A DNA stretch of 64,000 bases. Origin: Bryobacter sp. (GTDB lineage Bacteria > Acidobacteriota > Terriglobia > Bryobacterales > Bryobacteraceae). A model generated the notes under the pieces. The model had not been told where the DNA came from, did not search any database, and saw only the letters and a program-made list of their open reading frames with translations. This document shows, piece after piece, positions 45,527 to 53,728 of this stretch; position 1 is the first letter of the stretch; every line of letters starts with the position of its first letter. The DNA is taken from NCBI GenBank assembly GCA_022843625.1, contig JALHNH010000002.1:1-64000 (forward strand), in the 5' to 3' direction. The position numbers were made by a program, and so were the translations under genes.

Positions 45527-45607
45527 ATTACCGAGAGCGCTTACTTCTCGTTTTCAACTTTCAACACTTTTAAGAGTGTGGGCGCTGAAATTTGTTACAA
45601 ATTTTCT

Positions 45608-45931
45608 TTACGCCTGGAAGCTGGATCCGCAGCCGCAGGTGGACTTTACGTTCGGGTTGTTGAACTTGAAACCTGAACCTTCGAGCGACTCGACATAATC
45701 CACTTCGACGCCGTCCAGATAAAGCATGCTTGCCTGATCGACAAACACCTTTAAACCACTGAAATCATAGGTCTTGTCAAGCATTCCGGGTGTGTTCTCG
45801 AATGCCATTGAGTAGGTGAATCCCGAGCATCCGCCGCCAACGACGGAAATACGCAGGCCAGAGGGCTTCGGCTCCTGCGATGTCAAAATCTCTGAAACCT
45901 TCTCGGTTGCGCGTTCTGTTAGCTGAATCAT
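45608..45931 (-). CDS. A-type Fe-S carrier (IscA/ErpA/HesB)
   Basis: A 107-residue A-type carrier. The three cysteines are in GGGCSGFTYSMAFE (near 35) and STCGCGSSF (near 100-102). The start used is ATG at 45931 with AAGGAG upstream; a longer frame to 45988 has no family match. It delivers Fe-S clusters to apo-proteins. Which of IscA, ErpA or SufA it is cannot be told. A palindrome at the promoter suggests Fe-S-responsive control. Confidence 0.92.
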   Translation of the reverse strand: MIQLTERATEKVSEILTSQEPKPSGLRISVVGGGCSGFTYSMAFENTPGMLDKTYDFSGLKVFVDQASMLYLDGVEVDYVESLEGSGFKFNNPNVKSTCGCGSSFQA

Positions 45932-45946
45932 AGGTCTTCTCCTTCT

Positions 45947-45976
45947 ACTATATTCAATTGGATCATTTTGGTCCAG
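45947..45976 (-). promoter_or_regulatory. Promoter with palindromic operator for the iscA-type gene
   Basis: On the minus strand, CTGGAC (45976-45971) and TATAGT (45952-45947) are 18 bases apart and form a sigma-70-like promoter. CTGGACC-AAAAT-GATCCAA (45976-45958) is a near-palindrome with 5 of 7 arm positions matched that overlaps the -35 and spacer. Rrf2/IscR-type repressors use sites of this shape; no such regulator gene is in the window. The motif assignment is inference. Confidence 0.4.
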
Positions 45977-46071
45977 TAAAAGTTGCAAAGATTGAGATTG
46001 CCATTTGCTATCGTCGAAGGGTTAGTTGAGATTGTCGAAACGCGCAGGCACGAGGCTGCGTCCATTGGGGC

Positions 46072-46728
46072 ATGAGCGGGATTAGCGCAGTATTTCCAGT
46101 TCCGGCCGTTGCGGCAAAACAACGCACCATTAGAGCCGTGGATCGTTCTCAGAGTGAAGAAGCGCTACTTGTCGCGCGTGTTCAAAAACGCGACGAGCTT
46201 GCATTTCGTGAACTTGTAGAACGCTTTCAGAACAAAGTGTTCTCGATCATTTATGGGATCTTGCGTAATCGTAACGACGCTGAAGATATTTCCCAACAGG
46301 TCTTCACAAAAGTCTATTCCTCGATCGGCAACTTCGATTCGCGCAGTTCCCTGTTGACCTGGATCTACAAGATCACTGTAAACGAGTGCTACGACTACCT
46401 GCGCAAGAAGCGCGTTCGCAAGCTGGTTTACGAGAGTGACATCTCCGAAGACGACTCGAAGTTGATGGAAAACTCAGAGTTGACCCGGGACCAGAATGTC
46501 CCTGCTGACGTCCGTCTGGCTCAGCGCGATCTGCTGCTGAAGATGCTAGAGAAGATCAGCGACGAAGACCGTACGCTCATTCTGCTCAAAGAAGTTGAAG
46601 GCCACTCGGTAGAAGAGTTGGCCCAGCGCACCGGGATGAACGAAAATACAGTTAAGGTTAAGTTGTTCCGCGCCCGTCAAAAACTGCTGAAAGCAGCACA
46701 AAGACTGCTGAAGCGACCAGGCGCATAA
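46072..46728 (+). CDS. ECF sigma factor (RpoE-like)
   Basis: A 218-residue RpoE-type sigma factor. Region 2 is LAFRELVERFQNKVFSIIYG followed by LRNRNDAEDISQQVFTKVYS, region 4 is LILLKEVEGHSVEELAQRTG with MNENTVKVKLFRARQKLL. The start ATG at 46072 gives an N-terminal extension of about 40 residues, so the true start may be the GTG at 46138 or a later codon. The next gene, 183 bases later, encodes a membrane protein that is probably its anti-sigma factor. Confidence 0.9.
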   Translation: MSGISAVFPVPAVAAKQRTIRAVDRSQSEEALLVARVQKRDELAFRELVERFQNKVFSIIYGILRNRNDAEDISQQVFTKVYSSIGNFDSRSSLLTWIYKITVNECYDYLRKKRVRKLVYESDISEDDSKLMENSELTRDQNVPADVRLAQRDLLLKMLEKISDEDRTLILLKEVEGHSVEELAQRTGMNENTVKVKLFRARQKLLKAAQRLLKRPGA

Positions 46729-46911
46729 TAGAAGTAGTTCTGTAGTAAATTTGCTTTTTGTTTCCCGCCGGGTGAGGCCGGCGAACCTAGGGCCAAAAAA
46801 GTGAGAAGCGTTCCGGATTGAACGTAAGTTTTGCGGAGAACTCCCAGTGAGAGAGGTCCCGACAAATCAAGCGTCCGGCTCGCAAAGGTAATTTGAGGGA
46901 AGAGGCACAAT

Positions 46912-47436
46912 ATGAAGCCACTAGAAGATGGCTTGGAAGGCATGATCGAATCAGGGCGATTGCCGGATGAAAACACTCCGGTTGGCGCTTTCCTGAAATC
47001 AAATCCTGCCGCACGAGAAGAAGTCGCAGCCATGATGGACCTTTCACGTCTAATCCGGGAAAATTTCACGCTCAGTGCAGAAGAGCGGGAAGATCTTGAA
47101 CCCGCGCCTGGATTTTACGCCCGCGTTCTGTCCCGGATCGAAGCGCAAGCCGCGCCCCCCAGCATCTGGAATTTTTTCCTTGAGCCGCTTGGTATGAGAC
47201 TCGTTTACGCTTCGCTCGCACTGGCCACTTTGTTGTTTACGGCTACTTTCTTTGATGCAAGCCCTGTCAACGAGACTCAGGTGGCTGAAACTCAATCGAT
47301 TCCCGCAACGGACAGCCCTGTCATCGGCGGTGCTTTCCTGGCAAGTGATTCTGGCGGGATGCCGGTAGTGGAATCCAAAAACCCCAATGAAGATCGAGGC
47401 GCTGCCTTGATGCAACTTACGACCTACGATCAGTAG
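46912..47436 (+). CDS. Putative membrane anti-sigma factor
   Basis: A 174-residue protein with a cytoplasmic N-terminal part of about 95 residues (EEVAAMMDLSRLIRENFTLS), one membrane helix near 100-120 (MRLVYASLALATLLFTATFF) and a periplasmic tail. It lacks a zinc-finger HxxxCxxC. Position after an rpoE-like gene and the one-helix layout suggest an anti-sigma factor; the sequence alone does not prove it. The 183-base gap before it contains a small CGCCGG-GTGAGG-CCGGCG hairpin at about 46769-46786. Confidence 0.5.
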   Translation: MKPLEDGLEGMIESGRLPDENTPVGAFLKSNPAAREEVAAMMDLSRLIRENFTLSAEEREDLEPAPGFYARVLSRIEAQAAPPSIWNFFLEPLGMRLVYASLALATLLFTATFFDASPVNETQVAETQSIPATDSPVIGGAFLASDSGGMPVVESKNPNEDRGAALMQLTTYDQ

Positions 47437-47450
47437 CCAGATCTCAACCC

Positions 47451-47828
47451 ATGAATGATCGTGCTTCCTGGTCTCATCCTAAAGTCCTAACCGCTCTGCT
47501 CGCCGTTTTTCTTGCCGGTTCAGCCGCGGGTGCCCTCGGCATGAAACTCTACACCCGTGGTGCCTTCAATGGAAATGCGCGAGCTATGCGCGGTATGGAT
47601 CGCTCTGCCTTGCTTGAGTACTTCAAGAAAGAGCTCGACCTATCCGATAAGCAACAACATCAGGTAGAAGACTTGCTCGATGATCACTTCAAATACCTGC
47701 AAAGCCTTGGCGCGCAGATGGAAGAAGTTCGCGTCTTCGGGCGGGAAAGTATTTCGAAAATGCTCAATCCAGAGCAGAAGAAAAAATTTGATAAATTGAT
47801 GGGCGACTGGCAACGTTCCCAGCGCTGA
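47451..47828 (+). CDS. CpxP/Spy-like periplasmic protein
   Basis: A 125-residue protein with a membrane anchor (VLTALLAVFLAGSAAGALGM) and a helical periplasmic part. LDLSDKQQHQVEDLLDDHF and LNPEQKKKFDKLM match the two LTxxQ-like motifs of CpxP/Spy and of heavy-metal-sensor proteins. It begins 14 bases after the putative anti-sigma gene and probably belongs to the same envelope-stress operon. Confidence 0.75.
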   Translation: MNDRASWSHPKVLTALLAVFLAGSAAGALGMKLYTRGAFNGNARAMRGMDRSALLEYFKKELDLSDKQQHQVEDLLDDHFKYLQSLGAQMEEVRVFGRESISKMLNPEQKKKFDKLMGDWQRSQR

Positions 47829-47867
47829 AGCATCTATAAAATTTGGTGTTTGATTTTTGCGAAAGCC

Positions 47868-47895
47868 TCAAGTTAAAGCTTTTGCCAACCGATTA
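47868..47895 (+). promoter_or_regulatory. Candidate sigma-28-like promoter
   Basis: TCAAGTTA at 47868-47875 and ACCGATTA at 47888-47895 resemble the flagellar sigma-28 consensus (TAAAGTTT, 11 bases, GCCGATAA), with 12 bases between them. It lies 85 bases ahead of the small gene at 47981. No flagellar gene is in the window, and the match is partial. Confidence 0.3.
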
Positions 47896-47980
47896 ACCCT
47901 GTACGTGGATCATCTTAGGCCTGCCCTGTTTGCACGCCGGCTACTTGCAACCACGAAAAAAATTGCTAAAGGCAGATTCA

Positions 47981-48256
47981 ATGACCTCTACCGCGCTTCT
48001 TTCCCCAACATCCGGCGAACTCCTCGCAGCTGAAATTCGGGTTTCCCCAAAACACCTCGAAGATATTCTCGAAGCACTTGCTTCCGCTACATTCCCAATC
48101 AATCCAGAACTCGACCATACCGTCCCGGCCCTCACTCGAGTCCGATTCCCAATCTACGATTCACAACTCGCATCGCTCCGCGAAATTCTCGCCATTGCCG
48201 GCTTTACTCAAAGCCAGCTTGAAGTTCATAGTCTTGCCACCGAACTAAGCTATTAG
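47981..48256 (+). CDS. Small conserved-looking protein upstream of addB
   Basis: A 91-residue protein from ATG at 47981 (a longer in-frame start at 47930 has no support). The sequence is mixed alpha/beta, for example ELLAAEIRVSPKHLEDILEA and LTRVRFPIYDSQLASLREIL. It has no signal peptide or membrane segment and matches no family I recognise. Its stop is one base before the TTG of the addB-like gene, so it probably belongs to that operon. A role with the helicase-nuclease cannot be stated. Confidence 0.55.
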   Translation: MTSTALLSPTSGELLAAEIRVSPKHLEDILEALASATFPINPELDHTVPALTRVRFPIYDSQLASLREILAIAGFTQSQLEVHSLATELSY

Positions 48257-48257
48257 T

Positions 48258-50756
48258 TTGACCGAGTCTCCTGAACTCCGAATCGTCTCTGGCCCGCCAG
48301 CCAGTGGCAAATCTACCCAGCTTCTCGTCAGCCTCCGTGATGCCCTGCTTAGACACGACTGGTCGGTACGGCTACTTGTGCCTTCTGCCACTATGGCCGA
48401 ACACTCACGCAACCAGCTGGCGCGCGAAGGCCACGTCCTGCGCAAAACTACCGTCTCTACCCTCACTCGCTTCGTCGACGAACTCAATCTGGCTCAACAA
48501 GCCCCTTCAGCCGCTGTTCTTGAATCGATCATCAAGGCTGTGCTCGCCAAACGTTGCCCGGGCGAATATGAGGAAGTCGCTGGCCAGGCTGGCTTTATTC
48601 GCCACCTCGCTTCCTCTTGCGACGCTCTTGCCCTGGCAGGAGTCTCGCCTCAACAACTGGAAGGTCCGCTTGGTGACGTCTACGGGCGCATCCTTAAGTC
48701 TCTTGCCGATCAGGAGTTGGCTCTGCGCGGACAACGACTGCAGCAAGCCGCCCGTAAACTCGAAAAGAAAAATCTCACAGGCATCTCCAAAATCCTGCTC
48801 GACGGCTTCTTCAGTTTTTCGAAAACCGAAGAGGCATTCCTTGCTGCCCTCAGCAAGTTCATTGCAGTCGAAGTCACCCGGCCCGAACCAAGCTCGACCC
48901 AGCCTGTTTACCGCCAACCTCGCATTACAACTCTTGCGGCAATAGATCGCACTCATGAGGCGCTGATCATCGCGGAGGGGATTCTTCACCTCGCCTCACA
49001 GGGTGTCGAGCTTCGTCGTATTGGGATTTTACTCCGCACTCCTTCGGCCTACGCCCCTTTGATCGAAAGCAGTCTGGCTCGTCTCGACATCCCTTCGCGA
49101 TCTTACCTGGGCACACCAATCACATCGCATCCCGTCGTGGTATTCCATCGTGCCTTCCTTAAAGCAGTCGATGCAAACTGGGACAATGTTGACTTGCTGA
49201 GCGCTCTTCGATGGCGCTTTACCGGCCTCGGCGGAACAGCCGCCGGGGATCTGGTTGAGCAACAGGTTCGCACGGCTCTTCCGTCGACAAGTCTCGAACT
49301 TTTTCCTCAAATCGAAGCCTTTAAGGACTGGCCCGGCCAGCGCTTCGCCCCGGCCGAAGCCGCGCGGCAGCTCAAGCGCCTGACACAAGTTCTCGAGGTT
49401 CCGGTCAACCTCAATCCGGATCTTAAGACTGCCTGGCAATGGCACCAGCGTGCCTCCGCTATTCGGACCCTGCATGAAGTCTTCGACTCGACCGCCGCAT
49501 CACTCAGCGAAACGCCTCTACTGCTGAGCGATTTCTGGCAAGTCGCTGAATCCAATCTCGCTGACTTGAGCCTGCACGAAAGAGACACGCGCCGCAACGT
49601 CGTTCACGTCATGGACCTCTTCGAGAGCCGGCAATGGGATCTTGACTACATCTTCGCTCCGGGCATCTCCGACGGCGAATTCCCCCAGCGATTTTCTCCC
49701 GATCCCCTTCTGCCCGAGAACCTTAAGAAGACCTTCGGCATGAAGACACTCGAAGACCGTCAGGCCGAAGAGCACTTCCTCTATGAAATGCTCCTCACCA
49801 GAGCGAGCAAACAACTCACGCTCACCTACCCGCGCATCAACGCCAAAGGGGATCCCGTGCTGCCTTCGCCCTTGCTGGCAACCAAAGGCGCGTCAGCCAA
49901 GCCCATTGCGATAGAAACGCCTCTTTCTGGATTCTCTGAATCCACCGGTCAACTTGAGCGCAACTATCGCCAACCGCGCCCCTGGTCGGCCAGCGAATTT
50001 GAAACGTACCTTGCCTGCCCGTGGAAGCATTTCGCCGCTCGTGGGCTTAATCTCCAGGGCCTCCCGGAAACTCCGGCTGAACGCCTCAATGCGCTCCTCC
50101 TCGGTACCGTAGCGCACTCGGCGATCAAGATCTGGACGCAAGACCCAACACGCAACATCGAGCAAATCGGAGAGCGTGAACTGGAGCGCGCCTGCCGGGA
50201 TGCACGCGTCCCGTCCGGCTATCAATACGAACGGGAGCGCATCAACCTTCTGCGCAACCTCCGACTTTACGCTCGCAACGCGCCTCCCATCCCCAGCGGC
50301 TGGACCGCATATCTCGAAGAATCCTTCTCGATCGAACTCGAAAACGGGCCTGCGGTGCGGGGTCAAATCGACCGCTATGATCAGAGTCCCAGTGGGGAAA
50401 TCCATGCCTACGATTACAAATATTCCAAGGCCACCGGGCTTGATGAGAAGTACCCGATACAGGGCGCACTTTACGCCATGGCCCTTGGCCCTCAGGTTTC
50501 ACGCTTTAGTTTCATCGCCCTCAGAGAGGAAGCCCGCGCTGCTGTTCTCGAATCGAATCTCTTGACGAATCAGGTAACGATTGCTCGTCAGATGATTGGC
50601 GACATCGTTGCGGACGTTCGTTCCGGCAAGGTTCCCGTCAAACCAGTCAATCCGGAGAATTGCAAGTACTGCGATTACATGGATGCCTGTCGCATTCGCC
50701 TGCGAAGTGCCGAAGAAGAAGCCCCTGCAATCGCAATGGACGCGGTGCAGGAATGA
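48258..50756 (+). CDS. addB: AddB-like nuclease/helicase-like subunit
   Basis: An 832-residue protein starting TTG at 48258. The N-terminus has a P-loop (SGPPASGKST near 12-21). The C-terminal PD-(D/E)XK region has RGQIDRYDQSPSGEIHAYDY near 701-720 with the K in DYKYSKA. Cysteines at YLACPWKHF (near 586) and CKYCDYMDAC (near 804) match the Fe-S-linked cysteines of AddB-type nucleases. It should process double-strand ends with the downstream AddA-like protein. The name is by type; exact subfamily is uncertain. Confidence 0.8.
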   Translation: MTESPELRIVSGPPASGKSTQLLVSLRDALLRHDWSVRLLVPSATMAEHSRNQLAREGHVLRKTTVSTLTRFVDELNLAQQAPSAAVLESIIKAVLAKRCPGEYEEVAGQAGFIRHLASSCDALALAGVSPQQLEGPLGDVYGRILKSLADQELALRGQRLQQAARKLEKKNLTGISKILLDGFFSFSKTEEAFLAALSKFIAVEVTRPEPSSTQPVYRQPRITTLAAIDRTHEALIIAEGILHLASQGVELRRIGILLRTPSAYAPLIESSLARLDIPSRSYLGTPITSHPVVVFHRAFLKAVDANWDNVDLLSALRWRFTGLGGTAAGDLVEQQVRTALPSTSLELFPQIEAFKDWPGQRFAPAEAARQLKRLTQVLEVPVNLNPDLKTAWQWHQRASAIRTLHEVFDSTAASLSETPLLLSDFWQVAESNLADLSLHERDTRRNVVHVMDLFESRQWDLDYIFAPGISDGEFPQRFSPDPLLPENLKKTFGMKTLEDRQAEEHFLYEMLLTRASKQLTLTYPRINAKGDPVLPSPLLATKGASAKPIAIETPLSGFSESTGQLERNYRQPRPWSASEFETYLACPWKHFAARGLNLQGLPETPAERLNALLLGTVAHSAIKIWTQDPTRNIEQIGERELERACRDARVPSGYQYERERINLLRNLRLYARNAPPIPSGWTAYLEESFSIELENGPAVRGQIDRYDQSPSGEIHAYDYKYSKATGLDEKYPIQGALYAMALGPQVSRFSFIALREEARAAVLESNLLTNQVTIARQMIGDIVADVRSGKVPVKPVNPENCKYCDYMDACRIRLRSAEEEAPAIAMDAVQE

Positions 50757-53728
50757 AGCTCACCCCACAGCAGGATGCCGCCATCCATCGCATTGGCCAG
50801 GACGTCTGCGTGATCGCCGGCCCCGGCAGCGGCAAGACCCGCGTCCTTGCCGAACGCTTTGCCTGGCTGGTGAGCGACAAGAATATTTCCCCGCGCAACA
50901 TCCTCGCGCTCACCTTTACCGAGAAGGCCGCCAACGAGATCAAAGAACGGGTTTCGAAGTCGAATCATCCTGACATCGAATTCGCGCCAATCTCTACTTT
51001 CCATGGCCTCTGCAAGCGCATTCTGAGTGAGTTCTCAATTGCTGCTGGCCTCGATCCTGCAACCGAACTCTGGGACGAACGCATTGCCGACGCCGAACTC
51101 CATCGCAGTGCCGAACAAGTTCTCAATCAGGCGGCCAGTGAACAGCGGCCCGCCTTGCGCCGGCTCTTTACCACTTGGAATGCGGCCAACCTCGTCCCCG
51201 ATCTTTGCGATCTCTACAACAAGATCCGCTCGCTCTCAGACGAATTCCCGCAGCCATCGGATCCGCCCAACATCCCACGTTTTCTTGCTGAGTTCGCAGC
51301 TCTCGGCGAGGACGTCTTTGCAGCCAAAGCCAGCACACCGATCTCGCAAATCTTCCACGAAAAATTCCGCGAAGCCTTTACGCAATTCAAGCAACTCGGC
51401 TACGAAGAACCCCGTTGGGACCACATTGCCGCCATCTCCAACTTCCCCAAGCGCGGCAATCTCCCGAAGGGCCTGAAGGAACCAGCCAAGAACTTCTACG
51501 AGCTCTTCGACATCATCAGTGCCACTCTGGTCTCGGCCCTGGTTGGCCCTGAGCGCAACTACCTGATCGAGCTGCTGCAGCGCATTGCTGACGCTTATGA
51601 TCAGCGCAAGCGCAATGCCGCCCGCATGGACTTCCACGACCTCGAACACAAGTCGATCCAATTGTTGCGCAACAACAAGGCCGTCCGTGAAGAGTTGCAG
51701 CGGCGATTCGAACACATCCTGATGGACGAGATGCAGGACACCAACCCAGTCCAGTGGAAGCTGCTCGATTTGATCCGCACTCCTGGCACTTTCTTCGCCG
51801 TCGGCGACGTCAACCAAAGCATTTACGGCTTCCGCTTTGCAGCCCCAAAGGAGTTCATCGAATATCGCGACAGTATTGTGTCGCGTGGCGGCACAGTGGA
51901 TTTTCTCGGAGATAACTTCCGCTCGCGTGAAGATATACTCCACTTCACCGAGACTGTGTCGCGTGGGCTGCCGGGCCTTGAGCCTCCTAACCTTCGTGCA
52001 GGCCGCAACTTCACCACACAGAATCTTCCGGTCAGCCTTCATTCTTTTGAACAACACGAGGATGAGTCCCAATGGCTGGCCACCGAGATTCGATTCCTCG
52101 AAGAGACTTTCCTCGTCGAACCGAAGGATGGCAGCCCGCTGCGTCGTCTGCACCTCGGCGACATCGCAATCCTCGTCCGCACCACAAGCAAGGCCGAAGC
52201 GATCGCTGCCGTGCTTGCTGAGCGTGGCATCCCCTTCACCCTTGGTGGTGGTCGCAAGTTCTTTGACACTCAAGAAGTTGCCGATTGCATCAGTTATCTC
52301 GAAGTGCTGGCCAACCCGCTCAATACGATCTCGCTTGCCGCTGTCCTCCGCAGTCCTTTGGTTGGCCTCACCGACGATCAGCTGCTCAACAATTATCTGC
52401 CACAGTCATTCCAGCTTCGTCTTGAAAAGCAACGCAATCGACTGGACGATACTTGTCCCGATCGCTTCCTGATCGAAGCCCTTGACGCTTCCGGCTACTT
52501 GCAGACATTAAACCCCGGCGGGAGGGCGAACGTCGAAAAGTTCCTCCGCATCGTTCGCGAGCAATGGCAACAATGCCCCAGCAACATGCGCGACTTTGCC
52601 GACACGATTCAGCAGATGCGAACGGCTGCTCAGGAGAAATCCGCCCCTGTTGCGGGGCTTGGTGCGGCTGTGCAGATCCTCACCGTTCACGCATCTAAAG
52701 GCCTTGAGTTCCCCATTGTCTTCGTAGCTGGGGCTTACTTCAGCAAGCCCGCCAATCGTGCTTCGCTGAACTTCGCCCCCCCGAACCGAGTCGGTGTTCG
52801 ATGGACCAACCCCATCAATGGCAAGACACTCCCTGATGGCCAGGCTCGCGCAATTGAAGAAGAGCAGAAGCAGGAAGAAGAACACGAGCTACAGCGGCAG
52901 CTCTATGTGGCGCTGACCAGGGCTGAACAAAAGCTTTATGTTTCCTGGGCTGGGCAACAGAAGCGGGGCTGGTTGAAATATCTTGAGCCGCATCAGGATA
53001 TCCAGTACAGCGAAGGCGAAGAGCTCCCTCTTCCTGACCCTGCTGAACAGCCTGCCCCACAAGAGCCGATCCTCTTGAAGGTGCTGCCCTCTCAGCCGAT
53101 CATCCAGTCTTCTTCGACGCCAACTGACATTGCAAAGTTCGCTCAATGTCCGCGACGGTACTTCCTCGATTCGATCGCCAACCTGGCATCCTGGCCAAGC
53201 GCGAACGAAGAAGCCTCGACCGGTGCAACGGAGCTGGGCACTGCGGTTCATCAGATCCTGGCCGGGCTTCCAGTCGAAATCGAATCCGAAGAAGCCGCGG
53301 AGCTGGCCCAAGTGTTTCTCAACAGCCCCACTGCAAGATCTCTTGCGTCCGCCAGGTGGGTTGAGCGGGAATTCGATATCGTCTTTGCAATCGAAGACCT
53401 TGTGCTGCAAGGTCAAATCGATCTTTGCTATGAGGATGCGAGTGGCGAGATTACGATCATCGACTACAAGACAGACCGCAACATCTCAAAGCACTACGAC
53501 ACACAGATGGCGATTTATCGGGAAGCGCTAGCGAAACTCCATCCAGAGAAACCAATCCGCAGCTATCTGTATTTCTTAAGGCAGAACGAGTTGGTTGAAT
53601 CGGCCGAGCCACTCAATCTGAAGCTGATCCGGGAATTCAAAACCACAGGCACTTTCGATACCAATCCAGGCTCCCACTGCCAGCGCTGCCCGCATCGGGC
53701 CGGGGCTTGCCCGGTTATTGCCTCTTAG
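50753..53728 (+). CDS. addA: AddA-like UvrD-family helicase-nuclease
   Basis: A 991-residue protein from ATG at 50753, overlapping the addB stop (ATGA). UvrD/REP motifs are clear: VIAGPGSGKTRVLAERFAWL (near 20-39), ALTFTEKAANEI, DEMQDTNPVQW near 325, GDVNQSIYGFR, and HASKGLEFPIVFVAG near 645. A PD-(D/E)XK nuclease occupies about 790-985 (EFDIVFAIEDLVLQGQIDL, IIDYKTDR). Cysteines AQCPRRYF and CQRCPHRAGAC suggest a second Fe-S cluster. It resects DNA ends for recombination. A longer in-frame start at 50660 is less likely. Confidence 0.88.
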   Translation: MKLTPQQDAAIHRIGQDVCVIAGPGSGKTRVLAERFAWLVSDKNISPRNILALTFTEKAANEIKERVSKSNHPDIEFAPISTFHGLCKRILSEFSIAAGLDPATELWDERIADAELHRSAEQVLNQAASEQRPALRRLFTTWNAANLVPDLCDLYNKIRSLSDEFPQPSDPPNIPRFLAEFAALGEDVFAAKASTPISQIFHEKFREAFTQFKQLGYEEPRWDHIAAISNFPKRGNLPKGLKEPAKNFYELFDIISATLVSALVGPERNYLIELLQRIADAYDQRKRNAARMDFHDLEHKSIQLLRNNKAVREELQRRFEHILMDEMQDTNPVQWKLLDLIRTPGTFFAVGDVNQSIYGFRFAAPKEFIEYRDSIVSRGGTVDFLGDNFRSREDILHFTETVSRGLPGLEPPNLRAGRNFTTQNLPVSLHSFEQHEDESQWLATEIRFLEETFLVEPKDGSPLRRLHLGDIAILVRTTSKAEAIAAVLAERGIPFTLGGGRKFFDTQEVADCISYLEVLANPLNTISLAAVLRSPLVGLTDDQLLNNYLPQSFQLRLEKQRNRLDDTCPDRFLIEALDASGYLQTLNPGGRANVEKFLRIVREQWQQCPSNMRDFADTIQQMRTAAQEKSAPVAGLGAAVQILTVHASKGLEFPIVFVAGAYFSKPANRASLNFAPPNRVGVRWTNPINGKTLPDGQARAIEEEQKQEEEHELQRQLYVALTRAEQKLYVSWAGQQKRGWLKYLEPHQDIQYSEGEELPLPDPAEQPAPQEPILLKVLPSQPIIQSSSTPTDIAKFAQCPRRYFLDSIANLASWPSANEEASTGATELGTAVHQILAGLPVEIESEEAAELAQVFLNSPTARSLASARWVEREFDIVFAIEDLVLQGQIDLCYEDASGEITIIDYKTDRNISKHYDTQMAIYREALAKLHPEKPIRSYLYFLRQNELVESAEPLNLKLIREFKTTGTFDTNPGSHCQRCPHRAGACPVIAS

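Noticed and set aside
46769..46786. Terminator after the rpoE-like gene
   Set aside because: The 6-bp stem CGCCGG/CCGGCG has no U tract and the operon seems to continue, so I do not call it a terminator.
51236..52273. 345-codon frame on the minus strand inside addA
   Set aside because: It is a shadow of the AddA helicase; no domain and no start signal of its own.
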